Positions 7,760 through 18,944 of a DNA stretch of 64,000 bases are shown in pieces. The stretch covers positions 256,001 through 320,000 of the forward strand of contig CP087965.1 in assembly GCA_024703855.1 (NCBI GenBank). The letters are read 5' to 3'. The stretch comes from Polaromonas sp. P2-4. GTDB lineage: Bacteria; Pseudomonadota; Gammaproteobacteria; Burkholderiales; Burkholderiaceae_C. Below the pieces are notes generated by a model. It did not search any database, was not told the origin of the DNA, and saw only the letters and a list, made by a program, of their open reading frames with translations. A program made the translations under genes and the position numbers. Within the stretch, counting starts at the first letter, position 1. Each line of letters opens with the position of its first letter.

Positions 7760-8389
7760 ATGCAACGCATCGTTCCCCGGCACTTCTCCATGTTGCGGGA
7801 TTTTCACCTCGCCGATTTCTTCACGCTTGGCAATGCCGCCTGCGGCGTGGGCGGCGTGTTGTTTGCCATGCTCTACATGAGCAGCCAGCTGCCGTTTCAT
7901 TTCTTTGCCGCGGCGGCGCTGGCCCTGCCTGCCGCGTTCGCCTTTGACGTGCTGGACGGCCGCATTGCGCGGGCCCGGCATCAGCACTCTGCGCTGGGCC
8001 GCGAGCTGGATTCGCTGGCTGACATTGTTTCGTTTGGCGTTGCACCGGCTGCGCTGGGTTTTGCCGCCGGCCTGCAGGGCGGTTGGGATGCGGCGGCGCT
8101 GATCTACTTTGTCTGCTGCGGCGTGAGCCGGCTGGCGCGCTACAACGTGACGGCTGAAACGCTGGACGCAGGCAGCGGCAAGGTATCGCATTTTGAAGGC
8201 ACGCCGATTCCGACCAGCGTGCTGCTGACGGCACTGCTGGCCTTGGCCGCCTGGCAGGGGCACGTCGGTGACAAGCTCTACGGCGGCGCCTTCCTGATCG
8301 GGCCCTGGCTGTTGCATCCAGCGGCCCTGCTGTTCGTGCTGTCGGGCAGCCTGATGATCAGCAAGACGCTACGCATTCCCAAGCTTTAG
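7760..8389 (+). CDS. pssA: CDP-diacylglycerol-serine O-phosphatidyltransferase
   Basis: Integral membrane enzyme of 209 residues that makes phosphatidylserine, precursor of phosphatidylethanolamine, from CDP-diacylglycerol and serine. The CDP-alcohol phosphotransferase signature DG-x2-AR-x8-G-x3-D-x3-D is complete (LDGRIARARHQHSALGRELDSLAD, about residues 64-88), followed by the SFGVAPA stretch common in PssA. About five to six hydrophobic segments. Intact, with no obvious operon partner: the recombinase relic is upstream and the efflux operon is convergent. Confidence 0.85.
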   Translation: MQRIVPRHFSMLRDFHLADFFTLGNAACGVGGVLFAMLYMSSQLPFHFFAAAALALPAAFAFDVLDGRIARARHQHSALGRELDSLADIVSFGVAPAALGFAAGLQGGWDAAALIYFVCCGVSRLARYNVTAETLDAGSGKVSHFEGTPIPTSVLLTALLALAAWQGHVGDKLYGGAFLIGPWLLHPAALLFVLSGSLMISKTLRIPKL

Positions 8390-8440
8390 GAATTGACCGA
8401 ACCGAGGCAGCGTTGTCAGCCATTGCGCTGCATACCGGCT

Positions 8441-10028
8441 TCAATGCGCCCCCGCCGCCGCATCCGCACTGCCCGCCCCACCCTTGCTGTGTTTCGTCAA
8501 AAACACCAGCGGAATCAGCAGCAGAAAAATCAACGCCGACGCATAAAACACGTCCGACGCCGCCAGCATGTAGGCCTGCTGGTCCACCAGGCGGTTGATG
8601 GTGCCGAGGGCCTGATCCGGTGTCAGCCCGGCACCGGCCAGGCCTGACAGCGCGCTGTTGGTGGCGCTGCTTCCCAGGTTGACGGCTTCGCTCAAATGCG
8701 CATGGTGCATGGCGGCGCGGTCTTGCCAGACGGTGGTGGCAATCGAGGTGCCGAACGAACCTGCGGTGATGCGCACAAAGTTGGAGAGGCCCGAGGCCGC
8801 TGGAATTTTGTCGGGCGAGATACCCGACAGCGTGATGGTGACCAGCGGAATGAAGAAGAAGGCCATGGCCACACCCTGGATGATGGTGGGGATCAGGATG
8901 GTGTTGAAGTCGGCCTGGGTGTTGAAGTTGGAACGCATCCACAGCACCAGCGCAAACACCAGAAAGGCAAACGCGGCAAAGCGGCGCGGGTCTACCTTGG
9001 CGATGTTTTTGCCGACCAGCGGCGACAGCAGCAAGGCCATGGCCCCGACCGGCGCCATCACCATGCCGGCCTGCGTGGCGGTGTAACCCATGTACTGTTG
9101 CAGCCACAGCGGCAACAGCACCACGTTGCCAAAAAGAGGCCATAACCGACCGACAGCGCCAGCGCGCCGGCCCAGAAGTTGCGCCGCTTAAACAGCGTCA
9201 AATCAACCACCGGGTGTTCTTCGGTCAGCTCCCAGATCACAAAGGCGATCAGGCCTACCAGGGAAACAACACCCAGCGCAATCACCTCGCCGGAATGAAA
9301 CCAGTCGAGCTCCTTGCCCTTGTCGAGCATGATTTGCAGCGCACCGACCCAGATCACCAGCAGCGCCAGGCCGACCGAGTCAATCGGCAGCTTGCGGGTC
9401 ACGCTTTGCGCTTCCGGAAGATGCTCCAGGTGATAAAGGCCGCGCCAAAACCCACGGGGATGTTGATGTAAAAAATCCAGGGCCAGGAAATGTTGTCGGT
9501 GATCCAGCCGCCCAGCAGCGGCCCCATGACGGGTGCGACCAGCGTGGTCATGGACCAGAGCGCCATGGCCAGCCCGGCCAGTGCCTTGGGGTAACTGGAT
9601 AGCAATAGCGACTGCGACAGCGGAATCATCGGCCCCGCCACCAGCCCCTGCAGCACGCGGAAAAAGATCAGCGTGGTCATGTTGGGCGCCAGGCCGCACA
9701 GCCATGACGTGATCACAAACAGAATCACGCTGGCCATGAACAGCCGCACCTGGCCAAAACGCTGCGACAACCAGCCGGTGAGCGGCACAGCAATCGCGTT
9801 GGCCACGCCAAAGCTGGTGATGACCCAGGTGCCCTGGTTGGGGCTGACGCCGAGGTCACCGGCAATCGCCGGCAAGGAGACGTTGGCAATTGACGTGTCG
9901 AGCACGTTCATGAAGGTGGCGGCCGACAGCGCCAGCGTGCCCCACAGGCGGGCCGAGCCCGATAGCGGCGGCGGTTCGATATAGCCGGAGGCGGCTGCCG
10001 AGGTGGTGGAGGTGGATGCGGAAGCCAT
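8441..10028 (-). CDS. emrB: EmrB/QacA-type drug:proton antiporter (frameshifted)
   Basis: About 525 residues, fourteen-helix MFS transporter of the DHA2 family, inner-membrane pump of a tripartite efflux system. The N-terminal part shows FMNVLDTSIANVSLPAIAGDL, the DHA2 motif, and GWLSQRFGQVRLFMAS, MFS motif A. Shifts near 9410 and 9130 divide it into three frames that join cleanly (SVTRKLPIDSVGLALLVIWVG, then LLPLWLQQYMGYTATQAG). Last gene of marR, outer-membrane lipoprotein, emrA, emrB. Substrates unknown. Confidence 0.85.
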
Positions 10029-10051
10029 GAAAGCCTGCGGTGATCAGTGAA

Positions 10052-11382
10052 TCAGGACGCTGCGGCAACGGCGCTGGCTTTGTTCACCAGCGGGACTCTG
10101 GCCGCTTTCACCTCTGCTTCCGCCCTCACCGCCTTCACGGCACTGACTGGCTTGCCGGAGTTTGCGGCAATCACGCGCCGCACATCGTCGTCGGCGGCGC
10201 TGTTCTGCACGCCAACCACCTGGCTGTGCGCCAGCGCCGCATCGCGCGGGGCATCGGCCAGGGTCTTGCCGTCCTTGTTGCTCACGTCAACTTCGGCTTC
10301 CATCGACAAACCCACGCGCAGCGGGTTGCCTTCAAGCTGTTTCGCGTCCAGTGCAATGCGCACCGGCACGCGCTGCACCACCTTGATCCAGTTGCCGGTG
10401 GCGTTTTGTGCGGGCAGCAGTGAAAAGGCCGCGCCCGTGCCCACACCCAGGCCGGCGACCGTGCCTTTGTATTCGACCTTTTTGCCATACAAATCAGCCA
10501 CCAGCGCGACGGGCTGGCCAATGCGGATATTGCGCAGCTGCACTTCCTTGAAGTTGGCATCGACCCACACCTGCTTCAACGGGATGATGGACATCAGCGG
10601 TGTGCCGGCGGCCACGCGCTGGCCCAGTTGCACGGTGCGCTTGGCCACATAACCATCAACCGGGGCCAGCAGGCCGGCGCGCTGCGTCGCCAGGTAGGCT
10701 TCACGCACCTTGGCGGCCGCCACCTGCACGCTGGGATGCTGCTCGATGCTGGTGCCTTCGGTCAGCGCCTGGTTGCTGGCCAGTTGCTCGCGAGCGGCGA
10801 CCACACCGGCATTGGCCGCGGCCAGCGCTTTTGGCATTGGCCAGCTGCGTCTGCGCGTGGTTGAGTTCTTCTTTGGACACCGCGCCGTTGCCGGTGAGCG
10901 ACTGGCGGCGGCTGAGGTCGTCGGCGGCGCGGGCAATGTCGCTCTGCGCTTTGGCCACGTCGGCATCACGCAGCGCAATCTGGGCGGCCAGCGTGCCGTT
11001 GTTGGCATAGAGCGTGCGCACCTGGCGCACAGCTTGAGCCAGCGCGGCTTCGGCCTGGTCCAGCGCCACCTTGGCGTCGGCCGGGTCGAGTTGCACTAGC
11101 GTCTGGCCGGCTTTCACAAAGTCGGTATCGTCGGCCATGATGGCCATGACGGTGCCGCCAATTTGCGGCGTGATCTGGATCACATTGCCCTGCACGTAGG
11201 CGTTGTCGGTCGATCTCGTAATGGCTGGCCACCCGATATTCATAAGCGGCCCAGCCCAGGCCCGCCACCACCACGACGCTGGCCAGCGCGGTCAGCGCTT
11301 TCTTGCGCTTGGGGTTGCCGGCGGACGGCTGCGCCGGTACGACAGAAGAAGCGGCGGAATTGGAGGATTGAGGAGTGTTCAT
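10052..11382 (-). CDS. emrA: EmrA/HlyD-type membrane fusion protein (frameshifted)
   Basis: Periplasmic adaptor of about 440 residues linking the EmrB-like pump to the outer-membrane channel. An N-terminal membrane anchor (ALTALASVVVVAGLGWAAYEY) is followed by the lipoyl half STDNAYVQGNVIQITPQIGG, a long coiled-coil hairpin rich in Ala/Gln (DQAEAALAQAVRQVRTLYA), the second lipoyl half (GLLAPVDGYVAKRTVQLGQRV) and a beta barrel ending in an alanine/valine-rich tail. Shifts lie near 11212 and 10832. It ends 24 nt before emrB. Confidence 0.85.
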
Positions 11383-11397
11383 GATGTTTTTTTCAAT

Positions 11398-11455
11398 GAA
11401 ATAAGCATTCAGCCCAATAGGTATGAGCGCAGCCAGCTATGATTTTTATAGCGAC
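11398..11455 (-). repeat. Dispersed repeat family 1, copy 2, overlapping a stop codon
   Basis: Minus-strand GCTATAAAAATCATAGCTGG, then GCGCTCATACC, then GGGCTGAATGC. It supplies the last codons (SL-stop) of the outer-membrane lipoprotein gene and fills the gap to emrA. Confidence 0.6.
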
Positions 11456-12973
11456 TGAGTAACCAGGGTTGACGTTGGGGTGTAGCCGCCACCCAGCGCA
11501 CGCATCAGCGCCACTTGCGTGTCGAGTGCGCGGGCCGCCAGGTCCACTGCCAGGCGGCGCTGGTTCAGCACGCTGGTTTCTGCGGTCAGCACATTGAGGT
11601 AATTGCCCAGGCCCGCCTGGTAGCGCTGCACCGCAATCTCATACGCGCCTTCTGCGGCCTGCTGCGCCGCACGCTGCTCGGCCTGCTGACGCATGATGGC
11701 TTGCGATGAGGCGACCTGGTCGGCCACATCGCGCACCGCGTCGATCACGGCGGCGTTGTAGCTTTCGACCGCGGCATCGAGGTCAGCGGTTTTGCCGCGC
11801 AGGTTGGCGCGCAGCCGGCCGGCGTCAAAAATCGGCAGGCGCAAGGCCGGGCCCACGCCCCACTGCTGGCTGCCGGCATCGAGCAAGCGGCCCAGACCAA
11901 TGCTGGAGAAACCGGCAAAGGCCACCAGGTTGATGTTGGGGTAAAACTGCGTTTTGGCGTTGGCCACGTCCTTGAGGGAGGCCTCGACACGCCAGCGCGC
12001 GGCGGCAATGTCGGCCCTGCGGCCGAGCAAATCGGCCGGAATGACCGGCACAGTCGCTACTGTTTTGATAGCTGCCAGTGCCGATGGATTCTGGGCCAAG
12101 TCGCTGTTTGGCTGCCCGACCAGGGCGCCCAGCGCGTTGCGCGTCAGCGCCATCTGCTCCTGCACCGTCTCCAGCTGCAGGCGCGCTTCGGGCAGGCCGC
12201 CCTCGCTTTGGCGCAGTTCCAGCCGGGTGTCCAGGCCTGCGCTGACGCGGTCTTGCACCAGCTTCAGGGTTTCTTCACGTTGCGCCAGAGTGCGGCGTGC
12301 CACGGCGGCCTGCTCGTTCAGGCGCACCAGCTGAAAGTAGCTGCGCGCGACATTGCTGGCCAACAGCACACGGGCGGCCTGGGCATCGGCCTCGGCGGCA
12401 TGCACGCTGCCCAGCGCGGCATCCAGCGCGGCGCGGTACTTGCCAAAAAATCCAGCTCCCAGCTGGCACTGAGCTGGGCCGTTCCGCTTTCGCTGAATCG
12501 AGGCCGGCCAGCGGTGCGGGCACGGCGCCATTGGCGGTGTAACGCTGGCGCGTCAGGTCGAGCTGGCCATTGAGTTGCGGCAGGGTCGCGGCATCGGCCA
12601 CTTCCGTGACGGCCTGGGCACGCGCCAGCCGGGCCTGCGCCAGCTTGAGGCTGGGGCTGGTGGCAAGCGCCTGGGCGATCAGGCCATTGAGCTGCTCGTC
12701 GCCAAAATCGCGCCACCATTCGGCGACAACCGGTGCTGCAGTGTTCGCATCAGCCTTCAAACCCAGCGAAGGCGCATCGCGCAGGCTGGCCTGCGGCGTG
12801 ATGCCGGACATGTCGGCGCAGCCGGTGATGCCGGTGGCCATCAGGCCCACGGCAAGCAGGCCGGCCGCTGCCACCACGGCCATGCGGAACGAGGCGCGCC
12901 ATAGCGGCAACGGCTTGTGTGTGTGCTCAGCCAATGGCGCGGGCGTTTCAACGAGATTTGCGTTATTTGTCAT
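11446..12973 (-). CDS. TolC/OprM-type outer-membrane efflux lipoprotein (frameshifted)
   Basis: About 505 residues, NodT-family outer-membrane factor forming the exit duct of the efflux complex. Signal region AVVAAAGLLAVGLMATGITGC ends in a lipobox cysteine. Two OEP repeats follow, with WWRDFGDEQLNGLIAQAL, the RADIAAARWRVEASLKDVANAKTQFYPNINL block and the C-terminal RYQAGLGNYLNVLTAETSVL. Shifts near 12480 and 12447. Its ATG overlaps the end of marR by 11 nt, so the two are translationally coupled. Confidence 0.85.
12056..12105 (+). repeat. Dispersed repeat family 1, copy 3, inside a coding region
   Basis: Plus-strand GCTACTGTTTTGATAGCTGC then GGATTCTGGGCCAAG, lying in frame inside the outer-membrane lipoprotein gene, where it is read on the other strand as part of NPSALAAIKTVATV, a poorly conserved loop. 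Confidence 0.5.
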
Positions 12974-13517
12974 TTTTTTCTACCGAGGCTTGAAGGGTTT
13001 GCGCGGTTTCAAGAATGCGGCGCAAATAGCTTTTAAGGACTTGCCATTCTTCGACCGTAAAACCGGCCAGGTGCGCGTTTTGCACGCGGCAAAGAATGGC
13101 CGGGATTTCCTGGGCGGCGATGCGCCCGGTTTCTGTCAGCTCCAGATTGACCACGCGCCGGTCATCCGACGAGCGCACCCGGCGGCACAGCTGCTTGGCC
13201 TCCAGCCGGTCGAGCAAGCGGGTCATGGAGCCGGCATCAAGCTCGCACTGGCGCGCCAGTTCGGCCGCCGTCGAAGCGCGCCCCATGTAAAGCTTGAGCA
13301 GCGGTACCCACTGCGCATTGGTCAGCCCCTTGGGCTCCAGTTCGCGCTCCACGCCCTGGGCAATCAGCGAAAGAATGCGGCGCATCAGGTAGCCGACGCT
13401 GTCATCCGGCGTGTAGCCTTCGGCACGGTAAAACTCGACCAGCGGGCACGACAGCGCGTCGATAAAAGGGTTCGAGTCGCCGGTTAAATCGCCGGTTGAT
13501 TGGGTTTTGGTGACCAT
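12963..13517 (-). CDS. MarR-family transcriptional regulator of the efflux operon
   Basis: Protein of 184 residues with the MarR winged helix: LTNAQWVPLLKLYMG, TAAELARQCELDAGSMTRLLDRLEAKQLCRR (recognition helix) and VRSSDDRRVVNLELTETG (wing with the DxR motif). MarR dimers repress their own operon until a small ligand binds. It is first in the order marR, outer-membrane lipoprotein, emrA, emrB, the EmrR arrangement. A palindrome lies 6 bases upstream of its start. Confidence 0.85.
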   Translation of the reverse strand: MVTKTQSTGDLTGDSNPFIDALSCPLVEFYRAEGYTPDDSVGYLMRRILSLIAQGVERELEPKGLTNAQWVPLLKLYMGRASTAAELARQCELDAGSMTRLLDRLEAKQLCRRVRSSDDRRVVNLELTETGRIAAQEIPAILCRVQNAHLAGFTVEEWQVLKSYLRRILETAQTLQASVEKNDK

Positions 13518-13522
13518 GAGTG

Positions 13523-13547
13523 AATATTACTTGCTTAGGCAAATATT
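13523..13547. promoter_or_regulatory. Candidate MarR operator between marR and the ABC exporter
   Basis: AATATT-AC-TTGC-TTAG-GCAA-ATATT is an imperfect palindrome with a TTGC-N4-GCAA core, directly upstream of the marR start (13517) and 48 bp before the divergent ABC exporter gene. Size and position suit a MarR dimer site controlling one or both directions. Confidence 0.5.
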
Positions 13548-13594
13548 GTCAAGGCTGTGTTTGCATCGGCAACTTTAACGGCTAGACTTGCGGG

Positions 13595-15398
13595 ATGGCT
13601 ACTTCACCCTCATCGACTGCGCCTGTCAAAGGCTCTCCCCGTTCACTCTCGGGCCTTGTGCCTTTTCTGCGCCCCTACCGCGGCCGGATCGGTCTGGCCG
13701 TGTTTTTTCTGGTGATGGCGGCCGTGGCCACCCTGGTGTTTCCGCTGGCGCTGCGCAGCCTGATTGACGGTGGGCTGGTCAATGTCGGCCTGACTGCGGC
13801 CGACAAAGGTGAGCAACTGATGACACTGCGCACCCACTTTTTTGAACTGTTTGCCGTCGCTGCGGCGCTGGGGCTGTTTTCGGCGGGGCGCTTTTACATG
13901 GTCAGCTGGCTCGGCGAGCGGGTCACCGCCGACCTGCGCAATGCGGTGTATTCGCATGTGCTGCGGCAAAGCCCCGAGTTTTTTGAAACCACGCAAACCG
14001 GCGAGGTGCTGAGCCGCCTGACCGGTGACACCACGCTGGTGCAAACCGTGGTGGGCTCGTCGCTCAGCATGGGGCTGCGCAATGCCGTGATGGGCGTGGG
14101 CGCGCTGGCCATGCTCGTCTACACCAACCCCTATTTGATGGTGCAGGTGCTGGGCGTGCTGCTGCTGATCGTCGCGCCTTCGGTCTGGTTTGGCCGGCGC
14201 GTGCGCAAGCTTTCGCGCGCCAGCCAGGACCGGATTGCAGACTCCAGCGCGATTGCGGCCGAAGTGCTCAATGCCATCCCCGTGGTGCAAAGCTACACCG
14301 CTGAAACCCGCGAGGCGGCGCGCTTCGATGAGTCAACCACCACCGCCTTCAACACCGCCGTGCGCCGCAGCAAAGCGCGCTCGGTGCTGGTGGCCTTCAT
14401 CATCATTGCCACCTCGGCGGCGCTGCTGTGGGGCCTGTACCAGGGCACGCAGGCGGTGATGCGCGGCGACATCACCGCCGGCCATTTGGGCCAGACGATT
14501 GTGTATGTGATTATTCTGGCCAGCGCGTCCGCCGTGCTCGGCGAAGTTTATGGCGACTTGCTGCGCGCAGCCGGTGCCACCTGAGCGGCTGATGGAACTG
14601 CTGGAAGCACGCTCGCCCGTCGTTTCACCATCAAATCCGGCTCCAGCCCAGGTAATACGGGCGGGAAGCGCTATCAAATTCGAAGCAGTGACGTTTCATT
14701 ACCCGTCCCGTCCGGCGCAGGCTGCCCTGAGCAATTTCAGCTTGAGTGTGGCGCCCGGCGAGACCGTGGCCCTTGTGGGGCCTAGCGGCGCGGGCAAGAG
14801 CACGGTGTTTCAGTTGCTGCTGCGCTTTTACGACCCGGCCTCGGGCCGCATTGAACTGGACGGCGTGGCGACGTGCGACATGGCGTTGCACGACCTGCGC
14901 CAGCACATCGGCATCGTGCCGCAGGACGCCGTGATTTTCTCGACCAGCGCGCTCGAAAACATTCGCTACGGCAAGCCTGGTGCCAGCGATGACGAGGTAA
15001 AGGCCGCGGCGCAGGCGGCGTTTGCGCATGAGTTCATCAGCGCCCTGCCCGAGGGCTACAACACCTTCTTGGGCGAGCGCGGTGTGCGCCTGTCGGGCGG
15101 GCAGCGCCAGCGCATTGCGATTGCCCGCGCCATGCTGAAAAACTCACCGCTGCTGCTGCTCGATGAAGCCACCAGTGCGCTGGATGCCGAAAGCGAACGC
15201 ATGGTGCAAGCGGCGCTGGAGTCGGCCATGAAGGGCCGGACCACACTGGTGATTGCCCACCGCCTGGCCACGGTGCAGAAAGCCGACCGCATCGTCGTGC
15301 TGGACCATGGCCGCCTGGTGGAGCAAGGCACCCATGCCGAGTTGGTCAACCGTGGCGGTGTCTATGCGCGGCTGGCGGCGCTGCAGTTCAACGTTTGA
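13595..15398 (+). CDS. MsbA-like ABC exporter, fused membrane and ATPase domains (frameshifted)
   Basis: Half-transporter of about 600 residues. The first part has six transmembrane helices (from [21 protein letters not shown] to [18 protein letters not shown]). The ATPase has Walker [11 protein letters not shown]-loop VPQDAVIF, signature [15 protein letters not shown], Walker [13 protein letters not shown] and the switch histidine in VIAHRLAT. One surplus T near 14581 causes the break. It works as a homodimer exporting lipids or hydrophobic compounds; the substrate cannot be told. Divergent from the marR operon. Confidence 0.85.
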
Positions 15399-15412
15399 GT
15401 CAAAACCTTAAC

Positions 15413-15429
15413 TATGCATTTTTTGCATA
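15413..15429. promoter_or_regulatory. Palindrome upstream of glutamate dehydrogenase
   Basis: TATGCA-TTTTT-TGCATA, perfect 6-5-6 inverted repeat 84 bp before the gdhA start. Could be an operator; it is not a terminator because no T run follows the stem. Regulator unknown. Confidence 0.3.
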
Positions 15430-15512
15430 AGAACACATAAAGCTGGCCTTGGACAGTTCGCAGGCGCAAGCCTAAGCTCTGCGACTTGATTGTTCCCACA
15501 AGGAGTTTTTTC

Positions 15513-16828
15513 ATGTCACAAGCATCCCCCTCCAGCGCCAGCGTTGCCCCTGGAGAACACCCCCTTCCCTCTTACCTGCAGGCCGACAACCCCGGGCCCT
15601 GGGGCAACTACCTGCAGCAGGTTGACCGCGTCATACCGCACCTGGGCAGCCTGGCGCGCTGGGCCGAAACGCTGAAGCGCCCCAAGCGCGTGCTGATCGT
15701 TGATGTGCCGATTCACATGGACAACGGCACGGTGGCGCACTTTGAAGGCTACCGCGTGCAGCACAACGTCTCGCGCGGCCCCGGCAAGGGTGGCGTGCGT
15801 TTTCACCAGGACGTGACGCTGTCTGAAGTGATGGCGCTGTCGGCCTGGATGTCGGTGAAAAACGCGGCGGTCAATGTGCCTTACGGCGGCGCCAAAGGCG
15901 GCATCCGCGTGGACCCGAAAAGCTGTCGCGCGGCGAGCTCGAACGCATGACCCGCCGCTACACCAGCGAGATCGGCATCATCATCGGCCCCACCAAGGAC
16001 ATTCCGGCGCCCGACGTGAACACCAACGAGCAGATCATGGCCTGGATGATGGACACCTACTCGATGAACACCGGCTCCACCTCGACCGGCGTCGTCACCG
16101 GCAAACCTGTCGATCTGGGCGGCTCACTGGGCCGACGCGAAGCCACGGGCCGCGGCGTGTTCACGGTAGGCGTTGAAGCGGCCAAACACATCGAGCTGGA
16201 TATCAGCACCGCGCGGGTGGCGGTGCAGGGCTTTGGCAATGTGGGCGGCGTCGCGGGCAAGCTGTTTGCCGAAGCCGGTGCCCGTGTGGTGGCCGTGCAA
16301 GACCACGGCGGCACGATTTACCGCGAAGCTGGGCTGGATGTGCCGGCCCTGCTCAGGCATGTGGCCGAGACCGGCAGCGTGGGCGGCTTTCCGCAAGCTG
16401 AGGTGATTGCCAATGAGAAGTTCTGGGACGTCGATTGCGACATCCTGATTCCCGCAGCGCTGGAGCAGCAAATCACCGCGGCCAATGCCGGGCGCATCAA
16501 GGCGCGCATGATCATTGAAGGGGCGAACGGGCCCACGACGCCCGCCGCCGACGACATCTTGCAAGAGCGCAACATACTGGTACTGCCCGACGTGATCGCC
16601 AACGCCGGCGGCGTGACTGTCAGCTACTTTGAATGGGTGCAGGATTTTTCCAGCTTCTTCTGGGATGAAGCCGAAATCAATGCTCGCCTGGTGCGCATCA
16701 TGAAAGAGGCCTTCGCGGGCGTCTGGCAGGTCGCCCAGGATCACAAGGTCAGCCTGCGCACTGCGACATTTATTGTGGCTTGCAAGCGGATTTTGCATAC
16801 GCGCGAGTTGCGCGGTTTGTATCCTTGA
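15513..16828 (+). CDS. gdhA: Glutamate dehydrogenase (frameshifted)
   Basis: About 438 residues, reversible conversion of glutamate to 2-oxoglutarate and ammonia. Catalytic region: [13 protein letters not shown], then [19 protein letters not shown] with the active lysine. The nucleotide-binding fold [11 protein letters not shown] lies near residue 230, and [17 protein letters not shown] and [19 protein letters not shown] are family hallmarks. One A is missing near 15920 ([16 protein letters not shown] is restored). The start at 15513 follows AAGGAG; an upstream ATG at 15486 lacks one. Confidence 0.9.
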
Positions 16829-16897
16829 TGAGCCTGGCTTCGAGCATGCAGCGGGGCCAGTGGGCACCGCTGCATTCTCGAAGAGACGCTTGTTGAC

Positions 16898-18180
16898 TCA
16901 GCCCGCGTAGCGCAAGCTGCCAAACAAGCCGTCAACTTCATCCTCAGGCCCCGCGGCAAAGTACAGCGCGTTGCTGTCACCCAGGCTCTCGCCATTGCCA
17001 AACTGCAAGCCCCACAGGCCCGCGATGGCCACGGGTTTGTCGGCCTTGTCGCGCAGATCGTCGAGGTAGGTTCCGCTGGCCAGGTCAAAGGCGCAGATGC
17101 GGCCGGCGCCGCCGAAGTTGCCCACCAGCAAGGCCCCTGAGAGTTTGCCAAAGTTGGCTGGCGCAATCGCCATGCCCCAAGGTGCGTTCAGGCGCATCGC
17201 GTCTGCGTAAATTCGCACGCGGCTTCCGTTGAGGTCAAACTCCACCAGCTTGCCCTTGTTGGGTTTGTTGCCGCTGGCGGCCTCGGCGCTGGCATCCAGG
17301 GCGTCCTCTTCGGCTGCATAAAAACGGCCCGGGTTGGCGGCATCTTCCTGGCTGATGGCATAGGTCACAAACACGCGCTTGTCGAGAACCTGCACATTGA
17401 AGGGCACCGGGTCACCCGGCTTCACCACACCGCCCGTGCCCGTGGCAAACGGATTGGCAAAGCCCACGGTAGTGATTTTTTTCCAATTTTTGTCGAGCGT
17501 GACGATTTTTGGGTCAGCGCCAAAATCGGCCAACCACATCGTGTCCCAGGTATCAGGCTTGATCGCCACACCAAAAAATGCGCTGCCGTCTGGCGTGCCG
17601 TCATACATCTCTTGGGCAGGCCCATCTACCCGCACAACGGCACCCGTGGTGCTACTGCGTTCAGTCCAGGCGCTGACCTTGCCCGAGTCGGTCACAAAGG
17701 CAAATCGCGCCGAACCGTCCAGGGTCGTGGCACCCGCGACTTGCCCGGTCACGCGAAAATTCGGACTGTTCAGATCAGCCCCGTTAAACACCACCCCCGT
17801 GGTTTTTCCGGCACTGCTGTCGTCGGTGCGTGAATCCGCCCCCGGAACCGTCACTTTTTGAGTCCGTCCTGGAAGAACGTGCGGTAGCTGGCCGTGCTTG
17901 AGGCTTGCACATCACCCACATACTCCCAGCTGGTGCCGCCAGCGCCCACCCAAAAATGGCCACCCGCGCCTTGGGGTCGAATCGCAATGCCCCATGCATT
18001 CACAAAGTCAGCCTCGGTGAATGTCGCGCGATAGCTGGCCTGGTTGGCCACCAGGTTGGCCTGGGTGAAGCGGTTGACCGCAGAGGGTGAATCGGCGCCA
18101 CCGCAGCCCGCCAGATAGCTCGCGCTGAAACCTGCTGCGGATGCACCGCCCAGTTGTAGCAGCAGTCGTCGTTGGATCAA
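16898..18180 (-). CDS. TIGR03118-type exported beta-propeller-like protein (frameshifted)
   Basis: About 427 residues. The N-terminus has a double arginine and a lipobox-like cysteine (QRRLLLQLGGASAAGFSASYLAGCGG). The body matches my recollection of the TIGR03118 family: LVANQASYRATFTEADFVNAWGIAIRP, then VWLADFGADPKI-type blade repeats and APWGMAIAPANFG. Function is unknown in the family. An A run near 17855 is one base short (GLKKVTVPG joins the halves). A Fur-box-like palindrome lies about 165 bp upstream. Confidence 0.7.
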
Positions 18181-18340
18181 TATTTTCTCCGTGCTCAGAA
18201 CAGCGTAGTTTTCAAAAAAAGAAAAGTGGCTTGCTGAGCGTGATGCCCGACTGGCTATTGATGACCCGGCTGGGGTGTTTGCGGCGTCCCGGAATCGGGA
18301 CTTTATGCAGTACTACCCACCAAGTCATGGGCGATAGTAT

Positions 18341-18357
18341 ATGAGAATTATTCTCAT
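18341..18357. promoter_or_regulatory. Fur-box-like palindrome
   Basis: ATGAGAATTATTCTCAT is a perfect 17-bp palindrome matching the inner part of typical Fur boxes (AATGAGAATNATTCTCATT). The only gene start nearby is the TIGR03118-type gene on the minus strand at 18180. Confidence 0.55.
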
Positions 18358-18395
18358 TTAATGCCCTTCCCTGCGCTGCAGGATGAATGCAGGCC

Positions 18396-18923
18396 TTACT
18401 GCAAGGTTTCCTTCAGGCCCGGGGGCAGCGGCAAAGGCATCACATCAATGCCCTCCTCCAGCAACTCGACTGCTTCACGCGCACTCGTCTGGCCGCGAAT
18501 GCTGCGCGCTTTGGCGTCGCCATAGTGCATGCGGCGCGCTTCGTCAGCAAATCGTTCGCCAACATCTTCGGTGTTGGCCACCAGATGGCGCAGAGCCTGG
18601 AGAAACGCGGCCTGATCCGCAGGGCTTGCAGCGGCCGACATGCCTGGCATGACATCCGCTTTGCGCATTGCGCTGCCATCGCCGGACGAGACAAGGGCTG
18701 GGGCTGGTGACGACTCCTGAGCCCGGTTCAGCGATGCGGCATCCTGGGTTGGGTGTCCACCGAGATTAAGCCGGGGCGCACTGGGCAATTTTTGAATGCC
18801 TTTATCGGCACACAGTGGGCATTCAATCAGGCCACGCGCCAGCTGTGCCTGAAAGTCATCCTCAGACGCAAACCAGCCTTCAAACGAATGCCGGAACGAG
18901 CACTGAAGATTCAAGACTTTCAT
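18396..18923 (-). CDS. DUF1178 family protein
   Basis: Protein of 175 residues. N-terminus MKVLNLQCSFRHSFEGWFASEDDFQAQLARGLIECPLCAD, with the paired cysteines of a small zinc-ribbon-like domain, and the C-terminal EARRMHYGDAKARSIRGQTSAREAVELLEEGIDVMPLP block are as in the DUF1178 family. No biochemical function is known. The middle is a low-conservation linker. It follows the Nudix gene. Confidence 0.8.
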   Translation of the reverse strand: MKVLNLQCSFRHSFEGWFASEDDFQAQLARGLIECPLCADKGIQKLPSAPRLNLGGHPTQDAASLNRAQESSPAPALVSSGDGSAMRKADVMPGMSAAASPADQAAFLQALRHLVANTEDVGERFADEARRMHYGDAKARSIRGQTSAREAVELLEEGIDVMPLPLPPGLKETLQ

Positions 18924-18944
18924 GACTGGATTATTGCGAAGCCA

